Source: Ancrocorticia sp047501485 (GTDB lineage: Bacteria; Actinomycetota; Actinomycetes; Actinomycetales; Actinomycetaceae). Taken from it: a stretch of DNA of 64,000 nt. The notes beneath the pieces were generated by a model. It made no database searches and was not told where the DNA came from. It saw only the letters and a list, made by a program, of their open reading frames with translations. The position numbers and the translations under genes are program-made. The stretch spans positions 434,001 to 498,000 of the forward strand of contig JAZDRN010000001.1 of NCBI GenBank assembly GCA_047501485.1, written 5' to 3'. Below are positions 1 through 7,092 of this stretch, in pieces. Within the stretch, counting starts at the first letter, position 1. Every line of letters starts with the position of its first letter.

Positions 1-17
1 ATGGGTTCCTTCGCTAG
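1..17 (+). CDS. secY: SecY C-terminus (partial)
   Basis: Only the last codons lie in the window. In the frame that ends at the TAG at 15-17 they read (D)GFLR, which matches the usual last residues of actinobacterial SecY (EGFLR/EGFLK). secY is also the normal gene before adk in the spc operon. SecY is the membrane pore of the Sec translocon. Five residues cannot prove identity; the call rests on the C-terminal match plus synteny. Confidence 0.5.
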
Positions 18-70
18 GAATCCGCTCACCGTGGCGGTGAGGCCGACCTCCGCCAAGAAAGAAGATTCCC

Positions 71-658
71 GTGTCAGTTCGTCTCATTCTTGTTGGTCCG
101 CCAGGAGCGGGCAAAGGCACTCAGGCAAAGTTGTTGTGCGACTCGCTGGATATTCCAGCAATCTCCACCGGAGAGATCTTCCGGGCTCATGCGGCGGCCG
201 GAGATGAACTGGGGCTTCTTGCGGAGTCCTACACGTCCAAGGGTGAACTGGTGCCCGATGAGGTCACCAACCGCATGGTCACCGCACGGCTTGCCGAACC
301 CGACGCGGCCGACGGCTTTCTTCTGGACGGCTACCCGCGCAACCCCGCCCAGGTCGGCGCGCTGGACGGGATCTTCGCGGAGCTCGGCATCGAGCTGGAC
401 GCGGTGCTTGAGATCGGGGCCGACGACGAATCCGCGATCGATCGTCTTCTCGGGCGAGCAGCCGAGCAGGGCCGCAGCGACGATACGGAAGAGGTGATCC
501 GCCACCGCATCGAGCTGTACCACCAGCAGACGGAGCCGCTGATCGCGCTCTACGGAGAGCGGGGCAAGCTCATCGTGGTCGACGGCATGGGAACGATCGA
601 GGAAGTGGCGCAGCGGGTGCGCGAGGCTCTCGACGCTTTCCTGGAATCCCGTTCCTGA
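71..658 (+). CDS. adk: Adenylate kinase
   Basis: Cytoplasmic adenylate kinase, ATP + AMP = 2 ADP, 195 aa. The P-loop GPPGAGKGT is at residues 9-17 and the family signature DGYPR at 86-90; the LID is the short form (about 129-146, R..GRSDDT..R) without zinc cysteines, as is usual in actinobacteria. The GTG start at 71 gives the standard N-terminus just before the P-loop. It follows secY by 53 nt and its TGA overlaps the ATG of map by one base, so the two genes are translationally coupled in the spc operon. Confidence 0.97.
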   Translation: MSVRLILVGPPGAGKGTQAKLLCDSLDIPAISTGEIFRAHAAAGDELGLLAESYTSKGELVPDEVTNRMVTARLAEPDAADGFLLDGYPRNPAQVGALDGIFAELGIELDAVLEIGADDESAIDRLLGRAAEQGRSDDTEEVIRHRIELYHQQTEPLIALYGERGKLIVVDGMGTIEEVAQRVREALDAFLESRS

Positions 659-1497
659 TGGCGCGACGCCAGAAGATCGAGTATAAGACCGAGGACCAGA
701 TCCGCCTGATGCGACGGGCGGGATTGGTGGTCGCAGATATTCACTCCGCGTTGCGCGAGAGGGTGCGTCCCGGGATGACCACCGGCGACGCCGACGCGAT
801 CGCCGCGGACGTTCTCCGGTCCGCGGGTGCGACCTCGAATTTCCTTGGGTACTACGGCTACCCGGGGCACATCTGCACCTCGGTCAACGAGGTCATCGTG
901 CACGGCATCCCCGGTGATCGCGTCATGCAGCCCGGTGATATCGTCTCCTTCGACTGTGGCGCCGTCGTCGACGGATGGCACGGCGATGCCGCCATCACCA
1001 TGGTTCTCCCTGGCGGTGACCCCAATATGCAGGGCGCCAGGCAACGCCTGAGTGAGCTCACCGAAGAGGCTATGTGGCGTGGCGTGGCGGCGCTGGCGAC
1101 TGGCTCCCACGTGGGCGACGTCGGCAGGGCGATCGACGACTTCGTCGTCGGCATTCCCGCCGATCAGCCCGGCATCGTGGAGGAATACGTGGGCCACGGC
1201 ATCGGGACGGCCATGCACATGGATCCCGACGTTCCGAATTACCGCACGCGTTCGCGAGGGGAGAGGCTGCGACCCGGCATGGTGCTGTGCGTCGAGCCGA
1301 TGCTCACCGCGGCAGACCCTGCGAACGATGTACTCGCGGACGAATGGACCGTCGTGACCCGCGATGGTTCCGACGCCTCCCACTGGGAACACGAGGTCGC
1401 CATTCACGAGGGCGGCATCTGGGTTCTCACGGCCAAGGACGGGGGAGCGGCCGGGCTGGCTCCCTTCGGGGTGAGCCCCGTTCCCCTCGGCGAGTGA
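658..1497 (+). CDS. map: Methionine aminopeptidase, type I
   Basis: Removes the initiator methionine from nascent proteins; 279 aa. All five dinuclear-metal ligands are visible: D99 (SFDCG), D110 (HGDAA), H180 (VGHGIG), E213 (VEPM) and E246 (HEVAIH), with the substrate-side histidine H82 in VHGIPG. The N-terminus is short, with no SH3-binding or zinc-finger extension. The start codon shares its A with the adk stop. A structured intergenic element begins at its stop codon. The secY-adk-map-infA order is the conserved actinobacterial one. Confidence 0.97.
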   Translation: MARRQKIEYKTEDQIRLMRRAGLVVADIHSALRERVRPGMTTGDADAIAADVLRSAGATSNFLGYYGYPGHICTSVNEVIVHGIPGDRVMQPGDIVSFDCGAVVDGWHGDAAITMVLPGGDPNMQGARQRLSELTEEAMWRGVAALATGSHVGDVGRAIDDFVVGIPADQPGIVEEYVGHGIGTAMHMDPDVPNYRTRSRGERLRPGMVLCVEPMLTAADPANDVLADEWTVVTRDGSDASHWEHEVAIHEGGIWVLTAKDGGAAGLAPFGVSPVPLGE

Positions 1498-1577
1498 GTC
1501 GAGGACGAACTGAACACCCGGGCTTTCGAGTGCCGGGCGTTGGTGCACCCTGTGTCCGGTTGCACCTGTCCTCGACT
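1497..1577 (+). ncRNA. Predicted three-way-junction RNA structure after map
   Basis: A perfect 10-bp outer stem (AGTCGAGGAC at 1497-1506 with GTCCTCGACT at 1568-1577) encloses two hairpins: CCCGG/CCGGG (1517-1521 with 1533-1537) and GGTGCACC/GGTTGCACC (1542-1549 with 1558-1566, one bulged T). TTTCCC follows directly. It could be an elaborate terminator of secY-adk-map or a cis-regulatory RNA before infA. Found by reading complementarity; no energy calculation was done. Confidence 0.5.
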
Positions 1578-1605
1578 TTCCCGCGTCGGTGCCGCCGGGT
1601 ACTAT
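1577..1605 (+). promoter_or_regulatory. Candidate infA promoter
   Basis: TACTAT at 1600-1605 is a good -10; 17 nt upstream is a poor -35, TTTCCC at 1577-1582. This would put transcription start near 1612 and leave an infA leader of about 80 nt. The weak -35 makes this tentative. Confidence 0.35.
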
Positions 1606-1692
1606 TGATTCCCGGTACGTCCTGTCACCCGGCATGGCGTATGCGGCTTCTCACAACCCGGTGGGAATCCGTTTTGAGTGTTAGCGAGGGTT

Positions 1693-1914
1693 ATGGCGAA
1701 AAAAGATGGCGTCATCGAGGTTGAGGGATCTGTCGTAGAGGCACTCCCCAACGCTATGTTCCGCGTCGAGTTGGAGAATGGGCACGTCGTGCTCGCTCAC
1801 ATCTCAGGCAAGATGCGTCAGCACTACATCAAGATTCTCCCGGAAGATCGTGTTGTCGTAGAGTTGACACCCTATGATCTCAACCGCGGTCGAATCGTCT
1901 ACCGCTATAAGTAG
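1693..1914 (+). CDS. infA: Translation initiation factor IF-1
   Basis: IF-1 occupies the ribosomal A site during 30S initiation. The ATG at 1693 gives 73 aa starting MAKKDGVIEVEG and ending RGRIVYRYK, exactly the family length and ends; an in-frame upstream start at 1678 would add five residues not found in the family. The single OB fold covers the whole protein. It is 57 nt before rpmJ and starts the infA-rpmJ-rpsM-rpsK-rpoA-rplQ run. Confidence 0.97.
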   Translation: MAKKDGVIEVEGSVVEALPNAMFRVELENGHVVLAHISGKMRQHYIKILPEDRVVVELTPYDLNRGRIVYRYK

Positions 1915-1971
1915 CCCCTAAGTGCTATCGCCGTGTGGCGGCAGCTAGCTAGACGGCAAGGAAGAACGACA

Positions 1972-2085
1972 ATGAAGGTCAAGCCCAGCGTCAAGAAGAT
2001 CTGCGACAAGTGCAAGGTTATCCGCCGGCACGGTCGCGTTATGGTGATCTGCGAGAACCCGCGGCACAAGCAGCGTCAGGGTTAA
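1972..2085 (+). CDS. rpmJ: 50S ribosomal protein L36
   Basis: A 37-residue protein beginning MKVKPSVKKICDKCK and ending RHKQRQG. It is the zinc-binding (C+) form: C11, C14, C27 and H32 make the ribbon. A GGAAG-type ribosome binding site lies just before the ATG. It falls in the canonical place between infA and rpsM. The C- paralogue used under zinc limitation is not in this window. Confidence 0.96.
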   Translation: MKVKPSVKKICDKCKVIRRHGRVMVICENPRHKQRQG

Positions 2086-2114
2086 TCTGGCGTGGCGGGC
2101 CAGGCCCGCATTCC

Positions 2115-2189
2115 AACGCACTGCCCATTCATGAATCCCTCGGTCCGAAGGCCGAGGCCCGGCGTGAGACCCGCCGGGGCGGCAGTGTT
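2115..2189 (+). ncRNA. Predicted three-way-junction RNA between rpmJ and rpsM
   Basis: CACTGCC (2119-2125) pairs with GGCAGTG (2181-2187) and encloses two hairpins that abut directly: CCTCGG/CCGAGG (2138-2143 with 2152-2157) and CCCGGCG/CGCCGGG (2158-2164 with 2172-2178). The structure ends 23 nt before the rpsM Shine-Dalgarno, a position suited to a ribosomal-protein autoregulatory leader. The folding was read by eye and is not confirmed by alignment. Confidence 0.5.
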
Positions 2190-2223
2190 CCACACCTTCG
2201 GTAACTAAACAGGAGCTAAGAAA

Positions 2224-2598
2224 TTGGCACGTCTCTCTGGCGTTGACCTCCCCCGCGAAAAGCGGGTTGAGATTGCGCTCACCTATATCTACGGCATTGG
2301 CCGCACTCGTGCGACGGAGACCCTCAACGCGACCGGCGTCAATCCTGACGTTCGCGTGAAGGATCTGACCGAGGACGATCTGGTCAAGCTCAAGAATCAC
2401 ATCGACGAGAACTACAAGGTCGAAGGTGACCTGCGCCGCGAGGTCCAGGCCGATATCCGCCGCAAGATCGAGATCGGCTGCTACCAGGGACTGCGTCATC
2501 GTCGCGGTCTGCCGGTCCACGGACAGCGCACCAAGACGAACGCACGCACGCGCAAGGGTCCTAAGCGCACCGTCGCTGGCAAGAAGAAGGCCAAGTAA
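2224..2598 (+). CDS. rpsM: 30S ribosomal protein S13
   Basis: S13 sits in the head of the small subunit and contacts the P-site tRNA and L5. The 124-aa product starts MARLSGVDLPREKR and has the helix-two-turns-helix region (YGIGRTRA, about residues 20-28) and the basic C-terminal tail (RTKTNARTRKGPKRTVAGKKKAK region). The start is an unusual TTG at 2224, fixed by the perfect N-terminus and by AGGAG at 2211-2215, 8 nt upstream. rpsK follows after 40 nt. Confidence 0.97.
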   Translation: MARLSGVDLPREKRVEIALTYIYGIGRTRATETLNATGVNPDVRVKDLTEDDLVKLKNHIDENYKVEGDLRREVQADIRRKIEIGCYQGLRHRRGLPVHGQRTKTNARTRKGPKRTVAGKKKAK

Positions 2599-2638
2599 GG
2601 CCCGCACCGTCGAGAGTTTCGAGAGAAGAAAGTAGATC

Positions 2639-3049
2639 ATGCCCCCTAAGACTCGTCAGGCTGCCTCGGGCAACCGCCGTCCGCGCCGCAAGGAGCGTCG
2701 GAACATTGCTGTGGGCCAGGCCCACATCAAGTCGACCTTCAACAACACCATCGTTTCCATCACGGATCCGACCGGCGCCGTCATCGCTTCCTGTTCCTCC
2801 GGCCAGGTCGGCTTCAAGGGTTCGCGTAAGTCGACCCCTTACGCTGCCCAGCTGGCCGCGGAGAACGCAGCTCGCGCCGCCATGGACCAGGGAATGAAGA
2901 AGGTCGATGTTTTCGTCAAGGGCCCCGGCTCCGGACGCGAAACCGCGATCCGCTCCCTGACCGCTTCCGGCTTGGAAGTCACCTCGATCTCCGATGTGAC
3001 TCCTCAGGCACACAACGGTTGCCGTCCGCCCAAGCGCCGCCGCGTTTGA
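2639..3049 (+). CDS. rpsK: 30S ribosomal protein S11
   Basis: S11 forms part of the platform of the 30S subunit near the mRNA exit. The 136-aa sequence has the basic N-terminal arm, the core IKSTFNNTIVSITD (about 31-44) and the conserved end DVTPQAHNGCRPPKRRRV. Spacing to rpsM is 40 nt with GAGAGAAGAAAG upstream of the ATG. In many actinobacteria rpsD follows rpsK; here rpoA comes next, as in several Actinomycetaceae and bifidobacteria. Confidence 0.97.
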   Translation: MPPKTRQAASGNRRPRRKERRNIAVGQAHIKSTFNNTIVSITDPTGAVIASCSSGQVGFKGSRKSTPYAAQLAAENAARAAMDQGMKKVDVFVKGPGSGRETAIRSLTASGLEVTSISDVTPQAHNGCRPPKRRRV

Positions 3050-3076
3050 TCTTCGCGGCTTTCGCCGCACACCTGA

Positions 3077-3104
3077 GGTTTGGTCCCCGCACGGGGGCCG
3101 AACC
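3077..3104 (+). other. Hairpin between rpsK and rpoA
   Basis: GGTTTGGTCCCC and GGGGGCCGAACC face each other across a GCAC loop, forming a stem of about 11 bp with a mismatch. No T run follows, so it is more likely an mRNA-processing or stabilising stem, or an attenuator, than a full terminator. Confidence 0.45.
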
Positions 3105-3185
3105 GCCCCTCGCGCAGTCAGATAGAGGGCTGCCGGGTAATTTCGGATGTCAAATAGTGGGCGTCCGTTTGAAAGGAAAAGAATC

Positions 3186-4190
3186 GTGCAGATCTCTCAG
3201 CGCCCTGTTCTGACTGAGGAACAGGTTTCTGATCACCGCTCAAAGTTCGTTCTTGAGCCGCTGGAGCCAGGTTTTGGTTACACCCTCGGCAATTCCATGC
3301 GTCGCACCCTGCTCTCGTCCATTCCGGGCTCAGCAGTTACTTCCATTCGCATCGATGGCGTTCTCCACGAGTTCTCCACCATTGCGGGCGTGAAGGAAGA
3401 CGTCGCCGAGGTCATCCTGAACCTCAAGGAACTGGTTGTCTCCTCCGAACAGGATGAGCCGGTGCTCATGTACCTGCGCAAGCAGGGGCCCTGCGAGGTC
3501 ACCGCAGCAGATATCACCCCGCCGGCAGGCGTGGAGATCCACAACCCCGACCTTCACATTGCCACTCTGAACGAGAAGGGCAAGATCGAGGTTGACCTGA
3601 CTGTCGAGCGTGGCCGTGGCTACGTCTCCGCAGCTCAGAACAAGGGCATAGATGACGAGATCGGTCGTATTCCGATCGATTCCATCTACTCCCCGGTTCT
3701 GAAGGTCTCCTACAAGGTCGAGGCCACCCGAGTGGAGCAGCGCACCGATTTCGATCGGCTCGTATTGGATGTCGAGGTCAAGGCATCGACATCGCCGCGC
3801 GACGCTCTCGCTTCGGCGGGTAAGACGCTCGTCGAGCTCTTCGGATTGTGCGTGGATCTCAACACCGAGGCAGAGGGCATCGAGATCGGCCCCGCTCCCG
3901 TGGTGGAGACCCAGTCCTCCGATCTGCTGCGTCCCATCGAGATTCTCAACCTCCCGGCTCGCTCCAAGAACTGCCTGCAGCGTGAGGGCATCCACACCAT
4001 TGGCGAACTCATCCAGCGTTCGGAAGCCGATCTGCTCGATATCCGCAACTTCGGTGCGAAGTCGATCGAAGACGTCAAGGACGAGCTGGCCAAGCTCGAC
4101 CTGCGACTGAAGGATTCTCCCGCCGGTTACCTCTCCGGTTACGGCGAGGACAACTACACGATGCAGTTCAGCGACGACTTGCAGGCCTGA
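3186..4190 (+). CDS. rpoA: DNA-directed RNA polymerase subunit alpha
   Basis: Assembly platform of RNA polymerase. With the GTG start at 3186 the protein is 334 aa and begins MQISQRPVLTEEQ, matching actinobacterial alpha; an ATG 39 nt upstream would add a non-homologous tail, and GAAAGGA lies just before the GTG. The N-terminal assembly domain includes EPGFGYTLGNSMRRTLLSSIPG (about 27-48); the C-terminal domain with the helix-hairpin-helix (REGIHTIGELI..LLDIRNFGAKS) covers about 255-312 and contacts UP elements and activators. Confidence 0.98.
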   Translation: MQISQRPVLTEEQVSDHRSKFVLEPLEPGFGYTLGNSMRRTLLSSIPGSAVTSIRIDGVLHEFSTIAGVKEDVAEVILNLKELVVSSEQDEPVLMYLRKQGPCEVTAADITPPAGVEIHNPDLHIATLNEKGKIEVDLTVERGRGYVSAAQNKGIDDEIGRIPIDSIYSPVLKVSYKVEATRVEQRTDFDRLVLDVEVKASTSPRDALASAGKTLVELFGLCVDLNTEAEGIEIGPAPVVETQSSDLLRPIEILNLPARSKNCLQREGIHTIGELIQRSEADLLDIRNFGAKSIEDVKDELAKLDLRLKDSPAGYLSGYGEDNYTMQFSDDLQA

Positions 4191-4220
4191 GGCCCGCACA
4201 CTTCATAGGAGACAACTACA

Positions 4221-4730
4221 ATGCCTAAGCCCACAAAGGGCGCGCGCCTGGGCGGATCTGCCGCCCACCAGCGCCACATCATCGCCAACCTGTGCAAGGC
4301 CCTGATCGAGCACAAGTCGATCACCACGACAGAGACCCGTGCGAAGGCTGTTCAGCCCCACATGGAGAAGCTGATCACCAAGGCCAAGCGCGGCGACACC
4401 GCCAACCGCCGTCAGGCACTGCGCGTGCTGAACGACCGCGAGAGCGCCTACGTCCTCTTCGAGGAACTCGCTCCGCTGTTCCAGGAGCGCAATGGTGGCT
4501 ACACCCGTATCACCAAGATCGGCAACCGCAAGGGCGATAACGCCCCCATGGCCGTCATTTCGCTGGTGACGGAGAAGGTTTCCCCGAAGCAGGCAGTGGT
4601 GCAGGAGGCCGAGCAGGCCGCCAAGCATGCCGCGGCCGCAACCGAGGAGCCGGCTGAGGAAGCGGAAGTGGTCGAGGAGACCGAAGCCGCTGAAGCTCCC
4701 GTTGAGGAAGCTGCAGAGTCCGACAACTGA
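4221..4730 (+). CDS. rplQ: 50S ribosomal protein L17
   Basis: L17 lies near the exit tunnel of the large subunit. Residues 1-118 match the family (MPKPTKGARLGGSAAHQRHI start; GDNAPMAVISLV end of core). After that comes an extra tail of about 45 residues rich in Ala and Glu (EEPAEEAEVVEETEAAEA...), which extends the usual 120-130 aa to 169 aa and is common in actinobacterial L17. Last gene of the ribosomal/RNA polymerase run; a broken terminator follows. Confidence 0.96.
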   Translation: MPKPTKGARLGGSAAHQRHIIANLCKALIEHKSITTTETRAKAVQPHMEKLITKAKRGDTANRRQALRVLNDRESAYVLFEELAPLFQERNGGYTRITKIGNRKGDNAPMAVISLVTEKVSPKQAVVQEAEQAAKHAAAATEEPAEEAEVVEETEAAEAPVEEAAESDN

Positions 4731-4746
4731 GTCTGACACCTGACGC

Positions 4747-4934
4747 AGAAGGTTGGGGGGGCCCCCCCCATCGTGTTTGGGGGCCCCCCCCCCATTGGCG
4801 GGGGGTGCTACACCCCCCGCCAACAAACAGACACCGCCCCNNNNNNNNNNCGCGGCGCGCGCCCACGCTGGCGCCGCCCCGCCCCCCCCTGGGGGGCGCC
4901 GCCCACCCGACGGGACGGCGCCCCCCAACCTTCT
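4747..4934 (+). terminator. rplQ terminator arms interrupted by a gapped G/C-rich tract
   Basis: AGAAGGTTGGGGGG (4747-4760) is the exact reverse complement of CCCCCCAACCTTCT (4921-4934), followed by TTG; together these look like one Rho-independent terminator. Between them lie 160 nt of G- and C-homopolymers, a perfect 13-bp hairpin (4795-4807 with 4811-4823, loop CTA) and ten N (4841-4850). The nested homopolymer palindromes around an N run suggest an assembly artefact at a hard-to-sequence hairpin. Confidence 0.6.
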
Positions 4935-4990
4935 TTGCGGCGTGTGTTCAACCAGCGAGAGAAATCAACTGGACACTCTCCGAACGCCGA

Positions 4991-5854
4991 TCAGTCTGGG
5001 AAATCCCACGCTTCCGGCGTCTGCACGGCACCGTCACTCGTGGAGGAGGGAGGAGCCGCCTGCGGGGAGGCCATGGACCACGCTCGCACTCCACCGTTCA
5101 TTCCGGCCGCATTGGGGATGAAGATGACGTCGTCGCCCAACTTGGCGCGAACGGACGGGACGATGCGGGATGAGTTCCCGCCGCCCAGATAGAGGCGGTC
5201 CCAGCGCACGACGGGGACGAGGGACTCGATTGCCTTGAGTACCCTGCGTGACCACGCCGTATCTCCGAGGCGGATGCGCTCGGCCTCCCCGATGACGTCG
5301 TCGTACGTCAATCCCCAACGCATGGGGCCGTGCGAGATCTCCAGGTGTGGAGCCAGGCGCCCGTTGTCGATGATCGCGTTGCCCAGCCCGGTACCCAGCG
5401 TGATGACCAGCTCGACCCCCGATCCCGAGACGACGCCTGCCGCGGCGACCTCGGCATCGTTGAGCACCAGCGCCGGCACCCCGAAGGTCCTCTCCAGTAC
5501 GTGCTGTAGGTCGAGATGATCCCAGGCCTCCGCGAGCTCGGGAAGGATCTTCGTGTGCGGCCCGGCTCGGCGAATGTAGTGGGGTGTGTAAACGACGACA
5601 CCGTGCCGGATCATCCCGGGCAATCCGAGGGTGATCCGCTCGAAGCCCTCGACGTTCGCCGCGTGCTTCGAAACGATGCCGAGCAGATCCTCGGGAGGAA
5701 GCGGGTAGCGCAGTGCCGTGCGTTGCGGCTGCCCGATCTGAAAACCGCCCTCGTCGAGGAGGCTCGTCTTGATTCCACCGCCACCGCAGTCCACCGCGAG
5801 CGTTCGCAGCGCTGGCTTTGGCTGCTCCGGTCCAGTGTGGGACACTTCGTTCAT
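4991..5854 (-). CDS. ROK-family sugar kinase, polyphosphate-glucokinase-like
   Basis: Cytoplasmic kinase, 287 aa, of the ROK/ASKHA fold. The N-terminal phosphate loop is LAVDCGGGGIKTSLLD (about 18-33), the catalytic aspartate is in LNDAEVAA (about 137), and the second phosphate loop is ITLGTGLGNAI (about 151-161). The stretch LEISHGPMRWGLTYDDVIG and the WDRLYLGGGNS motif resemble polyphosphate/ATP glucokinases; the zinc motif of NagC/Mlc-type ROK proteins is absent, so it is an enzyme rather than a regulator. Phosphate donor cannot be decided. Its ATG overlaps that of truA on the other strand. Confidence 0.75.
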   Translation of the reverse strand: MNEVSHTGPEQPKPALRTLAVDCGGGGIKTSLLDEGGFQIGQPQRTALRYPLPPEDLLGIVSKHAANVEGFERITLGLPGMIRHGVVVYTPHYIRRAGPHTKILPELAEAWDHLDLQHVLERTFGVPALVLNDAEVAAAGVVSGSGVELVITLGTGLGNAIIDNGRLAPHLEISHGPMRWGLTYDDVIGEAERIRLGDTAWSRRVLKAIESLVPVVRWDRLYLGGGNSSRIVPSVRAKLGDDVIFIPNAAGMNGGVRAWSMASPQAAPPSSTSDGAVQTPEAWDFPD

Positions 5855-5867
5855 GGATTCGACGGTA
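5841..5867. promoter_or_regulatory. Face-to-face leaderless promoters of truA and the ROK kinase
   Basis: The palindrome CATG at 5852-5855 holds both start codons: ATG of truA at 5853 (+) and ATG of the kinase at 5854 (-). On the minus strand TACCGT (5867-5862) is 7 nt before the kinase ATG; on the plus strand GACACT (5841-5846) is 6 nt before the truA ATG. Each -10 therefore sits inside the other gene, which fits leaderless transcription of both. Confidence 0.45.
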
Positions 5868-6740
5868 GCGCATCTGCTGCGTATTCGGCTTGATTTGGCA
5901 TATGACGGTACTGGATTTCACGGCTGGGCGGCTCAGCCAGGGCAGCGAACAGTGGAGGGTGTGCTCTCGCGGGCCCTCTCCACGATCTTCCGGACCGATG
6001 TCACCCTAACGGTGGCCGGCCGGACCGATGCCGGCGTGCACGCACGCGGCCAGGTGGTCCACTTCGATATCGACGATGCCACCTACCGGGCGCTTCCCGG
6101 CAGGTCGAACCTGACGCCAGAGCAGTCGCTGGTGCGCCGGGTGAATGCCCTGTTGGCCCGGGAGGCGGACGGGCCGAAGGGCTCCTGCGACGTCGTCGTC
6201 CATAGAGCCGGTATCGTTCCTGCCGGGTTCGACGCGCGCTTCTCGGCGGTTTCGCGGTCCTACACCTATCGCGTGTGCGACGTGCCGCAGAGCTTCGACC
6301 CGCTGCGCAGGCGAGACGTGCTGTGGCTGACGGAGCCGGTGGATGTGGAGGCGATGAACCGCGCCGCGCACGGGCTGCTGGGGGAGCACGACTTCATCTC
6401 CTACTGCAAGCCGCGCGAGGGGGCGACGACGATTCGCGAACTGCAACGTTTGGATGCCCGGCGGAGTGACGGCCTCATCGAGATCACCGCACGCGCCGAC
6501 GCATTTTGTCACTCGATGGTGCGCACCCTCGTGGGAGCGCTGCTGCGCGTTGGGCACGGCAAGAGGGAGGAGGGGTGGCCCGCGCGCCGGCTGGCGGAAC
6601 GCACACGTAACGGAGAGGTCGTCGTCGCCCCGCCCCACCCACTCACACTGCAACACGTGGAATACCCAGCCGACTCCGAGTTGGCTGCCCGGGCAGCACT
6701 GACGCGGAACGTGCGCGACTGCGGGTGCGAAGGGGTGTGA
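5853..6740 (+). CDS. truA: tRNA pseudouridine(38-40) synthase
   Basis: Converts U38-U40 of the tRNA anticodon arm to pseudouridine. The ATG at 5853 gives 295 aa; the family start (RIRLDLAYDGTGFHGWAAQPGQ) follows at residue 10. The catalytic aspartate is in GRTDAGVHA (about residue 58). The middle part has an extra acidic/Arg insertion typical of actinobacterial TruA. It follows rplQ in conserved order but here is separated from it by the divergent ROK kinase. Confidence 0.95.
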   Translation: MDSTVAHLLRIRLDLAYDGTGFHGWAAQPGQRTVEGVLSRALSTIFRTDVTLTVAGRTDAGVHARGQVVHFDIDDATYRALPGRSNLTPEQSLVRRVNALLAREADGPKGSCDVVVHRAGIVPAGFDARFSAVSRSYTYRVCDVPQSFDPLRRRDVLWLTEPVDVEAMNRAAHGLLGEHDFISYCKPREGATTIRELQRLDARRSDGLIEITARADAFCHSMVRTLVGALLRVGHGKREEGWPARRLAERTRNGEVVVAPPHPLTLQHVEYPADSELAARAALTRNVRDCGCEGV

Positions 6741-7092
6741 TTCGGGGTCCCGAGGTGGACCGCGCCGGGATGCCGCGTGGCTTCGAGCGGGATGCAGGAG
6801 ATCTTCTGCTCGTGATACTGGCACTTCCAGATGCCGGTGGCCGCTAAGCCGCTGGTTCCCGCGCGGAGCCGGTGCCCCTGCGCCGCCAGTGTGTCCGATC
6901 CCATCCCACAGAAATCCGGCGATCCTTTGACCCGTCAGAGTCGGCCCACTATCCTTGATAGTTGTTGTGCACACTGCATGTCCGGTGTTTTTCCCACTCG
7001 CCGATGCCGTGAACAACAATCTGACCCTTATCCTTGGGGGACGCACCGCTTCATATCCGCGTACCCCATCACGAGAAACGAAGGCTACGCCC
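6741..7092. other. truA-rplM intergenic region with promoter and long rplM leader
   Basis: No gene is seen here. A strong promoter lies at 6927-6955 and the resulting leader is about 130 nt. The leader begins with TTGTTGT (6962-6968), which pairs with ACAACAA (7013-7019), enclosing smaller stems; a GGGG/CCCC pairing is possible further down. This size and layout suit a ribosomal-protein leader. Confidence 0.5.
6927..6955 (+). promoter_or_regulatory. rplM-rpsI promoter
   Basis: TTGACC (6927-6932), a 17-nt spacer and TATCCT (6950-6955) form a near-consensus housekeeping sigma promoter. The same two hexamers with the same spacing drive groES in this window. Confidence 0.7.

Noticed and set aside
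550..1635. Long antisense open frame opposite adk and map
   Set aside because: Typical high-GC shadow of a strongly supported gene; its product is low in hydrophobic pattern and matches no family.
4753..5192. Open frames crossing the N run, with Pro/Ala/Gly-rich products containing unknown residues
   Set aside because: They translate homopolymer and gap sequence and have no homology or ribosome binding site.
4991..5854. NagC/Mlc-type ROK repressor
   Set aside because: No helix-turn-helix and no ROK zinc-binding cysteine motif; the glucokinase-like motifs fit an enzyme.
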